Shown: in pieces, positions 18,758 through 26,861 of the stretch
Layout of the letters: every line of letters begins with the position of its first letter
How positions within the stretch are numbered: the stretch's first letter is position 1
Source: Pseudaquabacterium terrae
Lineage (GTDB): Bacteria > Pseudomonadota > Gammaproteobacteria > Burkholderiales > Burkholderiaceae_C
Direction of reading: 5' to 3'
Length of the DNA: 64,000 nt
Assembly: GCF_013266755.1 (NCBI RefSeq)
Contig: NZ_JABRWJ010000012.1
Span: 1 to 64,000, forward strand
Position numbers and translations under genes: made by a program
Notes under the pieces: generated by a model
Database searches by the model: none
The model's input: only the letters and a program-made list of their open reading frames with translations
Told to the model about the DNA's origin: nothing

Positions 18758-19714
18758 CTACAGTGTTCCTGGAGCAGCAAGTCCATCTGCGCGCCAGCGG
18801 GTCACCTGCTCTTGAACGAACTTTCGGAAGCAGGACGCAGTAGGGGAGGCATTCGCGAGATTGACCAGAAGGTTGTGACAGGGGTCGGGCAATGACTTAT
18901 TCGATTCTTTGAATAGCCGCGGATTGACAGCACGCCTATCTTCAAAGACTTGAGCCAAGAACTTCCGTACAAAATCCAGCAGGAACTTCCCGCGCCCTGT
19001 GCTTGTCAGATTCGATTGTCTAAGAAACTCCACGTGCTCATGCAGCACCGACGGGAGCGGAGAAGCCGAGAGCCTAAGGTACTGCACACACTCTTGAGTG
19101 TTGGTTGTATCAACCTTGGCCCTGACAGCATCAAGCGTCACGTCAATGATTGGCTCTATCCGGTCCGGAAATCCCGGACATTCGATCTTCGACAGCCTAG
19201 CAAATCGAGCGTGAGCGTTCGGGTGAAGCATCGCGCCATTAAACTCCCCTAGCAATCGGGCAAATCTCTCGACGATTGATCTACGCACTTCTTGCTCGGC
19301 GCCGGCGGCATTGAAAGCCCGGATTAACAGGCGGTCAATACACGCCTCGGAAACCAGCAAATTTTCGATGGAGTACGCGCTCGTTACGTAAGTGTTTGCC
19401 GGTATGCTGGAACCTCGCGTACCGTCAAAGTCGTGATCAACGCAGAGCATGACCTTGTCTTTTTCTGCCGACTCCGATAGCGAGATCAGTCGTGACAGCT
19501 CAAGTACATTCCCCTTACCCTTTACATCAAGCGGCTCGGCTATTTCTTCACCCAATTCACGCGCAAGCCATATGTCGTAAATCGGAATGTCTTCGCGCCC
19601 CTCGAGGGCAAAGATCAGTCGGCTTGGTCCCACGCGGGACCGAAGATTGAGATACAGAAGCAGATAAGTGTGAGCGCCTTCCCTGGCCCTCCGCATGCTC
19701 GCCACTCTATCCAT
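18758..19714 (-). CDS. AriB-like DUF4435/TOPRIM effector (PARIS)
   Basis: This 318-residue protein has a TOPRIM-type DUF4435 domain: a catalytic Glu in IFALEGREDIPIY (E38), a metal-binding DxD in VMLCVDHDFDG (D93, D95), and the DUF4435 motif AYSIENLLV. In the described PARIS system the TOPRIM protein AriB is held by the ATPase AriA and, when an anti-restriction trigger is sensed, acts as a nuclease on host tRNA. I choose the ATG at 19714: it overlaps the AriA stop (TAATG) and has GGAGAGGG just before it. The length matches the family. No homology search was possible, so the subtype is inferred. Confidence 0.78.
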   Translation of the reverse strand: MDRVASMRRAREGAHTYLLLYLNLRSRVGPSRLIFALEGREDIPIYDIWLARELGEEIAEPLDVKGKGNVLELSRLISLSESAEKDKVMLCVDHDFDGTRGSSIPANTYVTSAYSIENLLVSEACIDRLLIRAFNAAGAEQEVRRSIVERFARLLGEFNGAMLHPNAHARFARLSKIECPGFPDRIEPIIDVTLDAVRAKVDTTNTQECVQYLRLSASPLPSVLHEHVEFLRQSNLTSTGRGKFLLDFVRKFLAQVFEDRRAVNPRLFKESNKSLPDPCHNLLVNLANASPTASCFRKFVQEQVTRWRADGLAAPGTL

Positions 19715-21084
19715 TACCCTCTCCACGTTGATGTGACGAGTGACGCCGCGCATCTGTCCAGGTTGTTTTCAAAGACAAATGGTGAGTGCGTGATTGCCAA
19801 TAGGCCGCGGCATTTTGGTGTCGCGACAATGTCGGGCAAAAAGAGGCGCTGCCATTCGATTGAAAGAGAAAGCTCTGGCTCGTCAATAATTACAAAATAC
19901 TCCGTTGCTTTGCTGAAGTAGAGCCGAGCGAATACAGAAATAATCTGCTTTTCGCCTGACGAGAGTACGTGAAGAGGAATCTTCGTCTCGGTAATCGTGT
20001 TGTTAACATACACATCAACGGTATATTTGTCGTACACGAACTTCTTGTCGCTTTGAGCAGCCTTCCAGTACTGATTCACCACACGAATGAAACTCTCGAT
20101 GTCTCCCTCTTCGCTCGCTTGAAGTCGGCTTATGTTTGTTAGCTGAGCAAGGAAGTAGTGCAGGTGATAGTGATTTGATCTGCCAATCTCGCCACTCTCA
20201 ATCAACTCGTCTATTCGCTTAACAGTGAGGTCTTCGCTGTTCTTGCCAATGCGAGCAAGAACAGTCTTCATCGCTTCTTGATCCAACTCGGACGGACCTT
20301 GGTCAATTCTTGTCTGGCCCGTACTGTTCTCGACTAGGTTATCAAGAAACCTCCCGCTGATTCGGAGGTAGCTTTCAAGTGTCGTCTTGCGAATTGACTC
20401 AGTAAGCGTCTTCAACGTCCTTTCAACGTCTGATAGACCAAAGTAGATCAGTTGGTCCGTAGCGCCCTCTTTGACCTGGTTTTGCATCAGGAGGTTGGCC
20501 TCAATCCTTCGATAGGTCGGCAAGTACAGAACCTTGGTTCCGTCCAGGCCGTCATCTATGGCGCGCTTCAACTCGCTGAACTTTTCCTGATTGACGTGCC
20601 TCTCGATCAGGCTTTGGAGTCTCTCTTGGATGTCGTCGTGGTCGTACGGTGAATCCTCATACATCTTCTTGTACGGCGGGAAGTCGCGCAGTTGCGGCGA
20701 ATCTCCTTCTGATAGAAAGAGTTGCGCCATAGTAGTTAGATCGGCTCGTGTTAAGCCAAACCGTCGGAAGAATGTCAGCGAACTTGCATCGACCTCTTTG
20801 AAGTTCAGATCGGAAAGCTCGGGCTTCGCGAGCTGGACGACTTTTCCGTTTGAGAAGTTCAGGTGCAGCTCAGCGAAGTTGATGCTATTGAGGCGAAAGA
20901 ACTGACCCGTCAGCGTCCAGTACAAGGCGTTCAAAAGCGTCGTTTTGCCGGTTCCGTTCTCTGCGGAGACGATCTTCACCGGTGACGCAAATCGGAGTTC
21001 GACAGTCTTATAGCCGAACAGGCCAGTGAGCTTAAAGAGCGAGATGGGAGACGTTCTTGACCCCGTCGCAGACGCTTCCGTCAT
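19714..21084 (-). CDS. AriA-like ABC/AAA-15 ATPase sensor (PARIS)
   Basis: This 456-residue protein opens ISLFKLTGLFGYKTVELRF, followed by Walker A in AENGTGKTTLL (K47). The C-terminal half has an SMC/ABC-type signature LSSGEKQIISVF, Walker B FVIIDEPELS and the switch histidine in AITHSPF. A helical insertion lies between the ATPase halves. This is the layout and length of AriA, which forms an ATP-bound hexameric scaffold that sequesters AriB. The start at 21084 has GAGGAAACC upstream; a TATTAT box is at 21107-21112. The downstream AriB-like gene is translationally coupled. Confidence 0.8.
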   Translation of the reverse strand: MTEASATGSRTSPISLFKLTGLFGYKTVELRFASPVKIVSAENGTGKTTLLNALYWTLTGQFFRLNSINFAELHLNFSNGKVVQLAKPELSDLNFKEVDASSLTFFRRFGLTRADLTTMAQLFLSEGDSPQLRDFPPYKKMYEDSPYDHDDIQERLQSLIERHVNQEKFSELKRAIDDGLDGTKVLYLPTYRRIEANLLMQNQVKEGATDQLIYFGLSDVERTLKTLTESIRKTTLESYLRISGRFLDNLVENSTGQTRIDQGPSELDQEAMKTVLARIGKNSEDLTVKRIDELIESGEIGRSNHYHLHYFLAQLTNISRLQASEEGDIESFIRVVNQYWKAAQSDKKFVYDKYTVDVYVNNTITETKIPLHVLSSGEKQIISVFARLYFSKATEYFVIIDEPELSLSIEWQRLFLPDIVATPKCRGLLAITHSPFVFENNLDRCAASLVTSTWRG

Positions 21085-21430
21085 GTGGTTTCCTCGTAGT
21101 TGCCCAATAATAGCAATCTCGCAAATCTCTAGGTGAGCGACCCAATCTGCCTCACGCATCGGCGTAGGGAGAGCAGACATTTCGGAACGGCTGCTCCTGG
21201 CCGGTACCGGGTTTTCCCTAGGGTCGCCGCAAGCTGACCTTGGCCGGCCGGCCACACGCTGCGTAAGTCAGCTTCCTGGCGCGGCCTCGTACTCACACTG
21301 GCGGCCAAAAAGGGGACATTCGAAAAGTGACCCCAAAGCCGACCCTCAGTGCCCGTGATAGTGGTACTTCAATGTTGGGCCGGCCGTGCGTCCTAGCATT
21401 CGAGCTGGGCCGCCCGCGGCGAGAAAGGGG
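21085..21430. other. Gap between the two defence systems
   Basis: 346 bases without a gene. The AriA promoter should lie here (TATTAT at 21107-21112 on the minus strand; no good -35). At 21312-21334 an imperfect dyad, GGGGACATT then GTGACCCC around an A-rich centre, resembles the ends of some insertion sequences. No transposase remains, and I cannot name an element. Confidence 0.35.
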
Positions 21431-23170
21431 TTAGGCGTCACCGCGCGCGAGGGGGACAGCTTCCGTGAGAGCGCTCCATGCTGCCATTGAGACGGAAATG
21501 GATTCTGGAAGCGGATGGCGCTGATGTGTCTTGCTTCGGTGGAGTTGTACTTCGTTCTGTGTTGACCGAGAAGGAGAGTAGTAGGAAAGAACCGCCTCGG
21601 CCGACACCTGAGCGCTAGGTGGCGGCGCGAGCAGTTCAAGGGGCGCCCTTGACTCCGTACGGATCAGCAGGAGCGCCGCAGCCAATATCGAATCACTATT
21701 GCTCAGAATCGCAACACCCTCAAGTCGGAGGCGATGAACAAGCCTCGCAGCCGCCTCCGGCGGACAGTCGTCTGCGACATACTTGTTCAACACAAGCTCG
21801 CAGAAGTAGGAGGTTGGATCGCTGCTTAGTCCAATGACGAGTGCCATCTCGGACGGCAGCCTCGTTGCCCACTTGGCGCTACGAGCCAACGGAAGCCGCA
21901 CGATGTATTCAGCACAAAGGAACTCCTGAATCGACTTGTGGGCAAAGCTGATTGAATCAGTTCCTGTCCTAAAGAGCAGTCCCCCTCCGAGCAAGATGTC
22001 AATGGCCATCGAAACGCCAGAGTCGGAGCTAACTATTTGATTGGGGTGAAGCTTGATCCAGCTAGCTAGCCGTTCTTCTGAGAAGTTGGAGTAGCCACGA
22101 GATGTGGACTCGAACGCCACATGAGAGAGAAGGCCATGCAGTTGGTCGCTTGAAAGTCGAGCCGAGTGTTCGCGCCGAATGCCTCGCATCTCGTCCCACT
22201 CGTTGAGCGAAAGGGACACCATGCGTCGATAGACATCAAGCCCCCTGTTTGGAAGCTCTCCAAACCGCGTAAAGACGCCCAGGAGCAGAGTGAGCATCAA
22301 TGGACTCGTGGCGACGTCTGCATACGGCGAATTCGTCAGACCGACAACAAATCTGCCTGCGGTTCGCTCATCGCCAAGCTCCGCCAAGGCGAGCTGACGA
22401 ACGGCGTCCATACCGAACGGCGCGATCTCGAAGGTGGCCGCCGGAATTCTCATCCGAGGCATCAAAGCCGTGCGATGAGTTATCAATGCTCGTGAGTGCT
22501 TGAGAGTGCCCAACAACTGCACTGCTTCACCCCACGCCGCATCAATACCAGTCGCAAAGGGAATTTCATCAATTCCGTCGAACAGAAGGCTTACGCCAAG
22601 TAGATCCAGGAACCTCAACAAGGGAAACGCGGTGGCTTGCTTGCCAAGCCGCTCATTGAGCAAGAGCGCTTGTTCGACTGCGGCAACAAGCAATCCCCGA
22701 GGCGGGGCAAGCGTCGACACTGTGCGCAATGGAACATAGAGCGGCAGTGGTACTTGCTTCGATCTATTTTCAACTCGGTCAAGAAGTATTCCAGCGATCG
22801 CTTTGAGCAGAGTTGTCTTCCCGGAGCCCGGTGGGCCAAGCACAACAATGTGCTCTTCATGAGACAGGAGGAGAAGCTGCTCAAAGGAGATGGTTGCCCG
22901 ATGAGCTCCTAGCGACACCGAGTCGTAATGGTCTACCCGAAAGAATGCAGGAGCGATCCAGTTCCTGCGAAACCCACTAGGCCGAAGGTCAATTGGGGAT
23001 CCTCCTTGCCTAGACCAACGTCGAACGGACGAAAGGTGCTGGGCGAGACCATCCGACAGGACCGTTGCAGCATCGGTCTGTTGGAAGTTCAGCCCATGTC
23101 CAAGTGAGTCCATGCGACCAAGCGCATCGCGCACCCGATCGTCAATGGCTTGACGGAGAACGTCACTCAT
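21431..23170 (-). CDS. NACHT-type STAND NTPase, candidate defence sensor
   Basis: A 579-residue NTPase. After an N-terminal helical region of about 100 residues comes Walker A (GPPGSGKTTLL, K118) and Walker B (LLFDGIDEI, 195-203) in the NACHT form with small residue then D/E. Further NACHT features are ALITHRTAL, the winged-helix entry SPLMLTLLLGVF and FAHKSIQEFLCAEYIV. The C-terminal 140 residues are helical and may hold the sensor. No effector domain is fused. The gene for a TIR protein ends 40 bases upstream, so the two probably act together. The start at 23170 avoids an overlap that would only read the TIR gene in another frame. Confidence 0.82.
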   Translation of the reverse strand: MSDVLRQAIDDRVRDALGRMDSLGHGLNFQQTDAATVLSDGLAQHLSSVRRWSRQGGSPIDLRPSGFRRNWIAPAFFRVDHYDSVSLGAHRATISFEQLLLLSHEEHIVVLGPPGSGKTTLLKAIAGILLDRVENRSKQVPLPLYVPLRTVSTLAPPRGLLVAAVEQALLLNERLGKQATAFPLLRFLDLLGVSLLFDGIDEIPFATGIDAAWGEAVQLLGTLKHSRALITHRTALMPRMRIPAATFEIAPFGMDAVRQLALAELGDERTAGRFVVGLTNSPYADVATSPLMLTLLLGVFTRFGELPNRGLDVYRRMVSLSLNEWDEMRGIRREHSARLSSDQLHGLLSHVAFESTSRGYSNFSEERLASWIKLHPNQIVSSDSGVSMAIDILLGGGLLFRTGTDSISFAHKSIQEFLCAEYIVRLPLARSAKWATRLPSEMALVIGLSSDPTSYFCELVLNKYVADDCPPEAAARLVHRLRLEGVAILSNSDSILAAALLLIRTESRAPLELLAPPPSAQVSAEAVLSYYSPSRSTQNEVQLHRSKTHQRHPLPESISVSMAAWSALTEAVPLARGDA

Positions 23171-23210
23171 TTGGATGGGTCTCGGCGCCGGAGCACGCTC
23201 TCTTGGCTGT

Positions 23211-24029
23211 TCACGGCGCACCGGCCAGTAGTTGGTCCAAACGATTGAAGGTGGCTTCAATGCCTGCGGCGGATTGTCCAGTGATCTCCACGCCGTCGAA
23301 CAAGGAGCGAAGAGGAGCGTACAGGCGGCGAAGGACTAGCAGAAGGTCGGCATCATTGCGGGATCGGAGCGCATTTTCGATTTCGCCGAGCGCCTCAAGG
23401 CAGCTGCTAAGCGCAATTGCTTCGCCTAAATGGAGGCCTGTTCGACTTCGAGAGGCCATTCCGTTCGAGACGCCCACAACTGCAGAGTGAATTTCAACGA
23501 GAAGTTCCCGCGCCGTCGGCTCGTGAGCGCCACCAACCGATGATCTATGTGTTGCAAGAATTCTCTGAATGTCTCTCTCAAGACTTGGCCATCGATCCTC
23601 AAATTCCGACCAGAGGAAAGTCTCTGGCAAGGACTCCTTTTCCATCGCGCCGTTGATGTCTTTGACGAGCTTCTTCACTCCACTTGCGCCAAATGTGATT
23701 GCCTGAAACTGTGATAGTGGGCCCTCAATGTCACTCGTATCGCCGTCAAACACGATCGGGCATACGCGCCCCTCCTCCACCGACTTCGACAAAGCTCCTG
23801 CCTCAAAGTGAATCCATGGCGAGCGCATGTTTTGGCGCGTCAAGCAAAGTATGCCGAACGAGCAACTCTCTAGCTCAGACGCCACTGTAGTGGACCACCG
23901 CCTGCCGCTATGGATGTGTTCAGGCGAGAAGAAGCAGTCGACACGCTGGTTGACGCGCTTCAGCCAAACGCTGAGGGCACCCGCGATGTCTTGCGCGAGC
24001 TCGCCGGACCAGCTTACGAAGACCTTCAT
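23211..24029 (-). CDS. TIR-domain protein, candidate NADase effector
   Basis: The 272-residue protein has an N-terminal TIR domain (about 1-135): KVFVSWSGELAQDIAGAL, FFSPEHIHSGRRW, SCSFGILCLTRQN, and WIHFEAGALSK with the likely catalytic Glu E76. Bacterial TIR domains of this form cleave NAD+ or make cyclic ADP-ribose signals during phage defence. The C-terminal half is helical (LEALGEIENALRSRNDADLLLVLRRLY) and could dock to the NACHT protein encoded 40 bases downstream. The start at 24029 begins at the first TIR strand. Confidence 0.82.
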   Translation of the reverse strand: MKVFVSWSGELAQDIAGALSVWLKRVNQRVDCFFSPEHIHSGRRWSTTVASELESCSFGILCLTRQNMRSPWIHFEAGALSKSVEEGRVCPIVFDGDTSDIEGPLSQFQAITFGASGVKKLVKDINGAMEKESLPETFLWSEFEDRWPSLERDIQRILATHRSSVGGAHEPTARELLVEIHSAVVGVSNGMASRSRTGLHLGEAIALSSCLEALGEIENALRSRNDADLLLVLRRLYAPLRSLFDGVEITGQSAAGIEATFNRLDQLLAGAP

Positions 24030-24623
24030 GATGGGCGGCCTAGGACGAGTGCGGTGAGTGTATGTGACGCATAACGTACTCTTGGCATCAGCGCAGATGC
24101 GCAAGCCTAGCCACACATTGGCTTCCGCCGCCAAGAGTCGCCAATGACTATGTCCGCGTACCGGAATCTTAGCCGGCTTGGCTCACCAGGTGAAGGGCCG
24201 CTGTCCGAGTGTCTGTGCAGCCGCTATGGGTCGGTACTGCGAGTTCGAGCTGAAGGGAAGCAGTCATCGGACTGGCGCGGACTGCACCGGGTGAGCCCTA
24301 CGGCGGATGTACCTCGTACAGCTGACATTCAAGACGCTCGCGGTCGCCGATCCCAGTGACCGCTTGATGCCAGCCAGCGTGAGTACGCCTTCCGATGGCC
24401 ACTGGCCGCAACGTTGCTGAGCGGTCACCCAGCCTTGACCGGCGAAGGATCCTCCTGGGTCCAACTCACCCACTCAAGGGCAGATATGCAGCACCAGTCG
24501 ACCGGCGCTCTGCAACGCTTCACCGGACACAGGTTGTAGGCTCCGGAACTCATCGCGTCGGCCGGTGAGCATTCGACGATTCCTACGCGTGCCACTTGGC
24601 CCTCAGGCGCGCCAGCGCCGCAG

Positions 24624-24641
24624 CCCGCGCGTACGCGCGGG
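24624..24641. repeat. Perfect 18-bp palindrome at the island edge
   Basis: CCCGCGCGT followed by its exact reverse complement forms a gapless dyad. It lies 88 bases beyond the acyl-CoA reductase stop on the downstream side of that gene. A second dyad lies at 24702-24719. Confidence 0.5.
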
Positions 24642-24701
24642 CCTGTGCAAGTTGACGCGCAGCGCGCCAGCGCTGTCGCGTCGAACGCGCACCACAGGGC
24701 C

Positions 24702-24719
24702 GACGCGCGAACGCGCGTC
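24702..24719 (-). terminator. GC-rich stem-loop just past the acyl-CoA reductase gene
   Basis: GACGCGCG and CGCGCGTC form an 8-bp stem around AA, 10 bases after the stop of the acyl-CoA reductase gene. There is no T tract, so intrinsic termination is uncertain; it may only stabilise the 3' end. Confidence 0.35.
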
Positions 24720-24728
24720 CGGCTCCTG

Positions 24729-26726
24729 TCAGAAATGGATGCCTTTCATCATCTGCTGCAGCGCCATGGCTTCAGCCGACAACTTCGGCTTGTCCCCCTT
24801 CTCCCCCTTCGCCGCCTCCGAATCCGGGAACATCCTGAACGTCGTGTTCATCACGATCTGCGCCACCCGCGGCGCCAGCGCATGCAGCAATTGACCGGTG
24901 ATCCCCAGCCGCGTCGCAATCCGCACCGGCTTGTAGACACACGCCTCGGCAATCATGTCCGCCGCCTCTTCCGGCGCCAAGGTCGGCACGTTGTTGTAGA
25001 TCTTCGTCGGCGCGATCATCGGCGTGCGCACCAGCGGCATGTTGATCGTCGTGAACGTAATGCCCTGGTCCGAGAACTCACTCGATGCGCAGCGCGTCCA
25101 GGCGTCGAGCGCCGCCTTCGAGGCCACATACGCCGAGAACCGCGGCGCATTCGTCAGCACGCCGATCGAGCTGATGTTGACCACGTGCCCCTTGTGCTTC
25201 TTCACCATGCCCGGCAGCAGGCCCATCGTGATGCGCAGGCAGCCGAAGTAGTTCAGGTCCATCGTGCGCTGGAAGTCGTGGAAGCGCTCGTAGCTGTTCT
25301 CGATCGCGCGGCGGATCGAGCGGCCGGCGTTGTTGATCAGCACGTCGACGCCGCCGTGCTCTTCTTCGAGCGTCTTGCAGAATTCGCGGCAGCCCACTTC
25401 GTCGGCGATGTCGACGGAGTAGCTGAAGACCTTGGCGTCCTTGCCGGCGAAGTCCTTGATCTCCTTCACCGCATCGGCCAGCTTGTCTTCGCCGCGCGCG
25501 CAGATGATGGTGATGGCGCCGGCCTCGGCAAACTTCTTCGCCGCCGCCAGGCCGATGCCCGATGAGCCGCCGGTCACCAGCACCACCTTGCCGCCGACGG
25601 CGCCCTTCAGGCTGCGGTCGATGAACAGGTCCGGGTCGAGGTGGCGTTCCCAGTAGTCCCACAGGCGCCAGGCGTAGTCGTTGAGGTTGGGGCAGGCAAT
25701 GCCGGAGCCGTCCAGCGCCTTCAGCGTTTCGCGGCAGTCGAACCTCGTCGGGTAATTGACGAAGTTCATCATGTCCTCGGGCACGCCGATGTCCTTCATC
25801 ACCGCGTGGTACACGCGCCGCACCGGCGCCAGCGCCATCAATCCCTTCTTGACGCTCTTCGGAATGAAGCCGAGCAGCGCGGCATTGACGAAGAGGTTCA
25901 TCTTCGGCGCATGCGCGGCCTTGCTGAAGATGTCCAGCACGTCGCCGACGCGGTAGCCCACCGGGTCGACCAGGTGATAGCACTTGCCCTTCAGGTCCTT
26001 GACGGTGTGCGAGATGTGGTCGAGCGCGGCGACGACGAAATCGACCGGCACGATGTTGACGCGCCCGCCTTCCAGGCCCACCGCCGGCATCCACGGCGGC
26101 AGCAGCTGGCGCATGCGCTGGATCACCTTGAAGAAGTAGTACGGGCCGTCGATCTTGTCCATCTCGCCGGTGGTCGAGTCGCCGACCACCATCGCCGGGC
26201 GGTACACCGTCCACGGCACCTTGCACTCCTTGCGCACGACCTTCTCGCTCTCGTGCTTGGTCATGAAGTACGGGTGGTCGAGGCCTTCGGCTTCCTCGAA
26301 CATGTCCTCGCGGAACACGCCTTCGTAGAGGCCGGCGGCGGCGATCGACGAGACGTGGTGCACGTGCTTCGCGTCGATGGCCTTCGCGAACTCGCACATG
26401 TTGCGCGTGCCCTCGATGTTGACCTGGATCTGGCTTTCTTCGTCGGCCGACAGGTCGTACACCGCGGCCAGGTGGTAAACACCGTCGACCTGACCCTTCA
26501 GCGCCTTGATGTCGTCGGCGGCGACGCCGAGCTTCTTGGCGGTCAGGTCACCGGTGACGGGGATGGCCCGCGTCTTGTTGGCACCCCAGAACTTGTACAG
26601 GTCGGCGAGCTTGCCCTCGCTGCCTGCGCGGACCAGGAAAGACACCGTCGAGCCGCGCCGGGCCAACAACGCCTTGACGAGGCGCTTGCCGATGAAACCA
26701 GTGGCGCCGGTGACGAAATAGTGCAT
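24729..26726 (-). CDS. Fatty acyl-CoA reductase, two-domain (Marinobacter Maqu_2507 type)
   Basis: A 665-residue NADPH enzyme that reduces fatty acyl-CoA or acyl-ACP to fatty alcohol. The N-terminal extended-SDR reductase domain (1-370) has TGATGFIG at 6-13 and a YxxxK in HPYFMTKHESEK. The C-terminal classical SDR domain (about 375-600) has TGGSSGIG, NNAGRSIRRA and SAYVASK. Long stretches (FREDMFEEAEGLDHPY, VNISSIGVLTNAPRFSAYV) match what I recall of the Marinobacter enzyme that makes alcohols for wax esters. The start at 26726 has GGAGGAG upstream. It stands alone, with no wax synthase in the window. Confidence 0.9.
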   Translation of the reverse strand: MHYFVTGATGFIGKRLVKALLARRGSTVSFLVRAGSEGKLADLYKFWGANKTRAIPVTGDLTAKKLGVAADDIKALKGQVDGVYHLAAVYDLSADEESQIQVNIEGTRNMCEFAKAIDAKHVHHVSSIAAAGLYEGVFREDMFEEAEGLDHPYFMTKHESEKVVRKECKVPWTVYRPAMVVGDSTTGEMDKIDGPYYFFKVIQRMRQLLPPWMPAVGLEGGRVNIVPVDFVVAALDHISHTVKDLKGKCYHLVDPVGYRVGDVLDIFSKAAHAPKMNLFVNAALLGFIPKSVKKGLMALAPVRRVYHAVMKDIGVPEDMMNFVNYPTRFDCRETLKALDGSGIACPNLNDYAWRLWDYWERHLDPDLFIDRSLKGAVGGKVVLVTGGSSGIGLAAAKKFAEAGAITIICARGEDKLADAVKEIKDFAGKDAKVFSYSVDIADEVGCREFCKTLEEEHGGVDVLINNAGRSIRRAIENSYERFHDFQRTMDLNYFGCLRITMGLLPGMVKKHKGHVVNISSIGVLTNAPRFSAYVASKAALDAWTRCASSEFSDQGITFTTINMPLVRTPMIAPTKIYNNVPTLAPEEAADMIAEACVYKPVRIATRLGITGQLLHALAPRVAQIVMNTTFRMFPDSEAAKGEKGDKPKLSAEAMALQQMMKGIHF

Positions 26727-26861
26727 GGACTCCTCCAAGGCGTGGGATGGGGCCGCTTTTTCAGGCGCGGCCGGGGCGTGCGATTCTCGGCCGATCTTAG
26801 GCAAAGCCCGGCGCGGACCGTTGCGCGGTAACCCCAGGTTGCCGCGGCAGCCGGTGAATGC

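Larger units (their letters stand above)
24030..24728. other. Gene-free right flank of the defence island
   Basis: About 700 bases without a credible gene. The part nearest the TIR gene must contain its promoter, but no convincing hexamers were found. The middle looks like decayed sequence. The last 130 bases are GC-rich with repeated GCGCGCCAGCGC-like blocks and two dyads (listed separately) close to the acyl-CoA reductase stop. Confidence 0.4.

Noticed and set aside
24565-24894. Short plus-strand frame beginning MSIRRFLRVPLGPQ near the right edge of the island
   Set aside because: It overlaps the conserved end of the acyl-CoA reductase gene and lacks a ribosome site or family resemblance.
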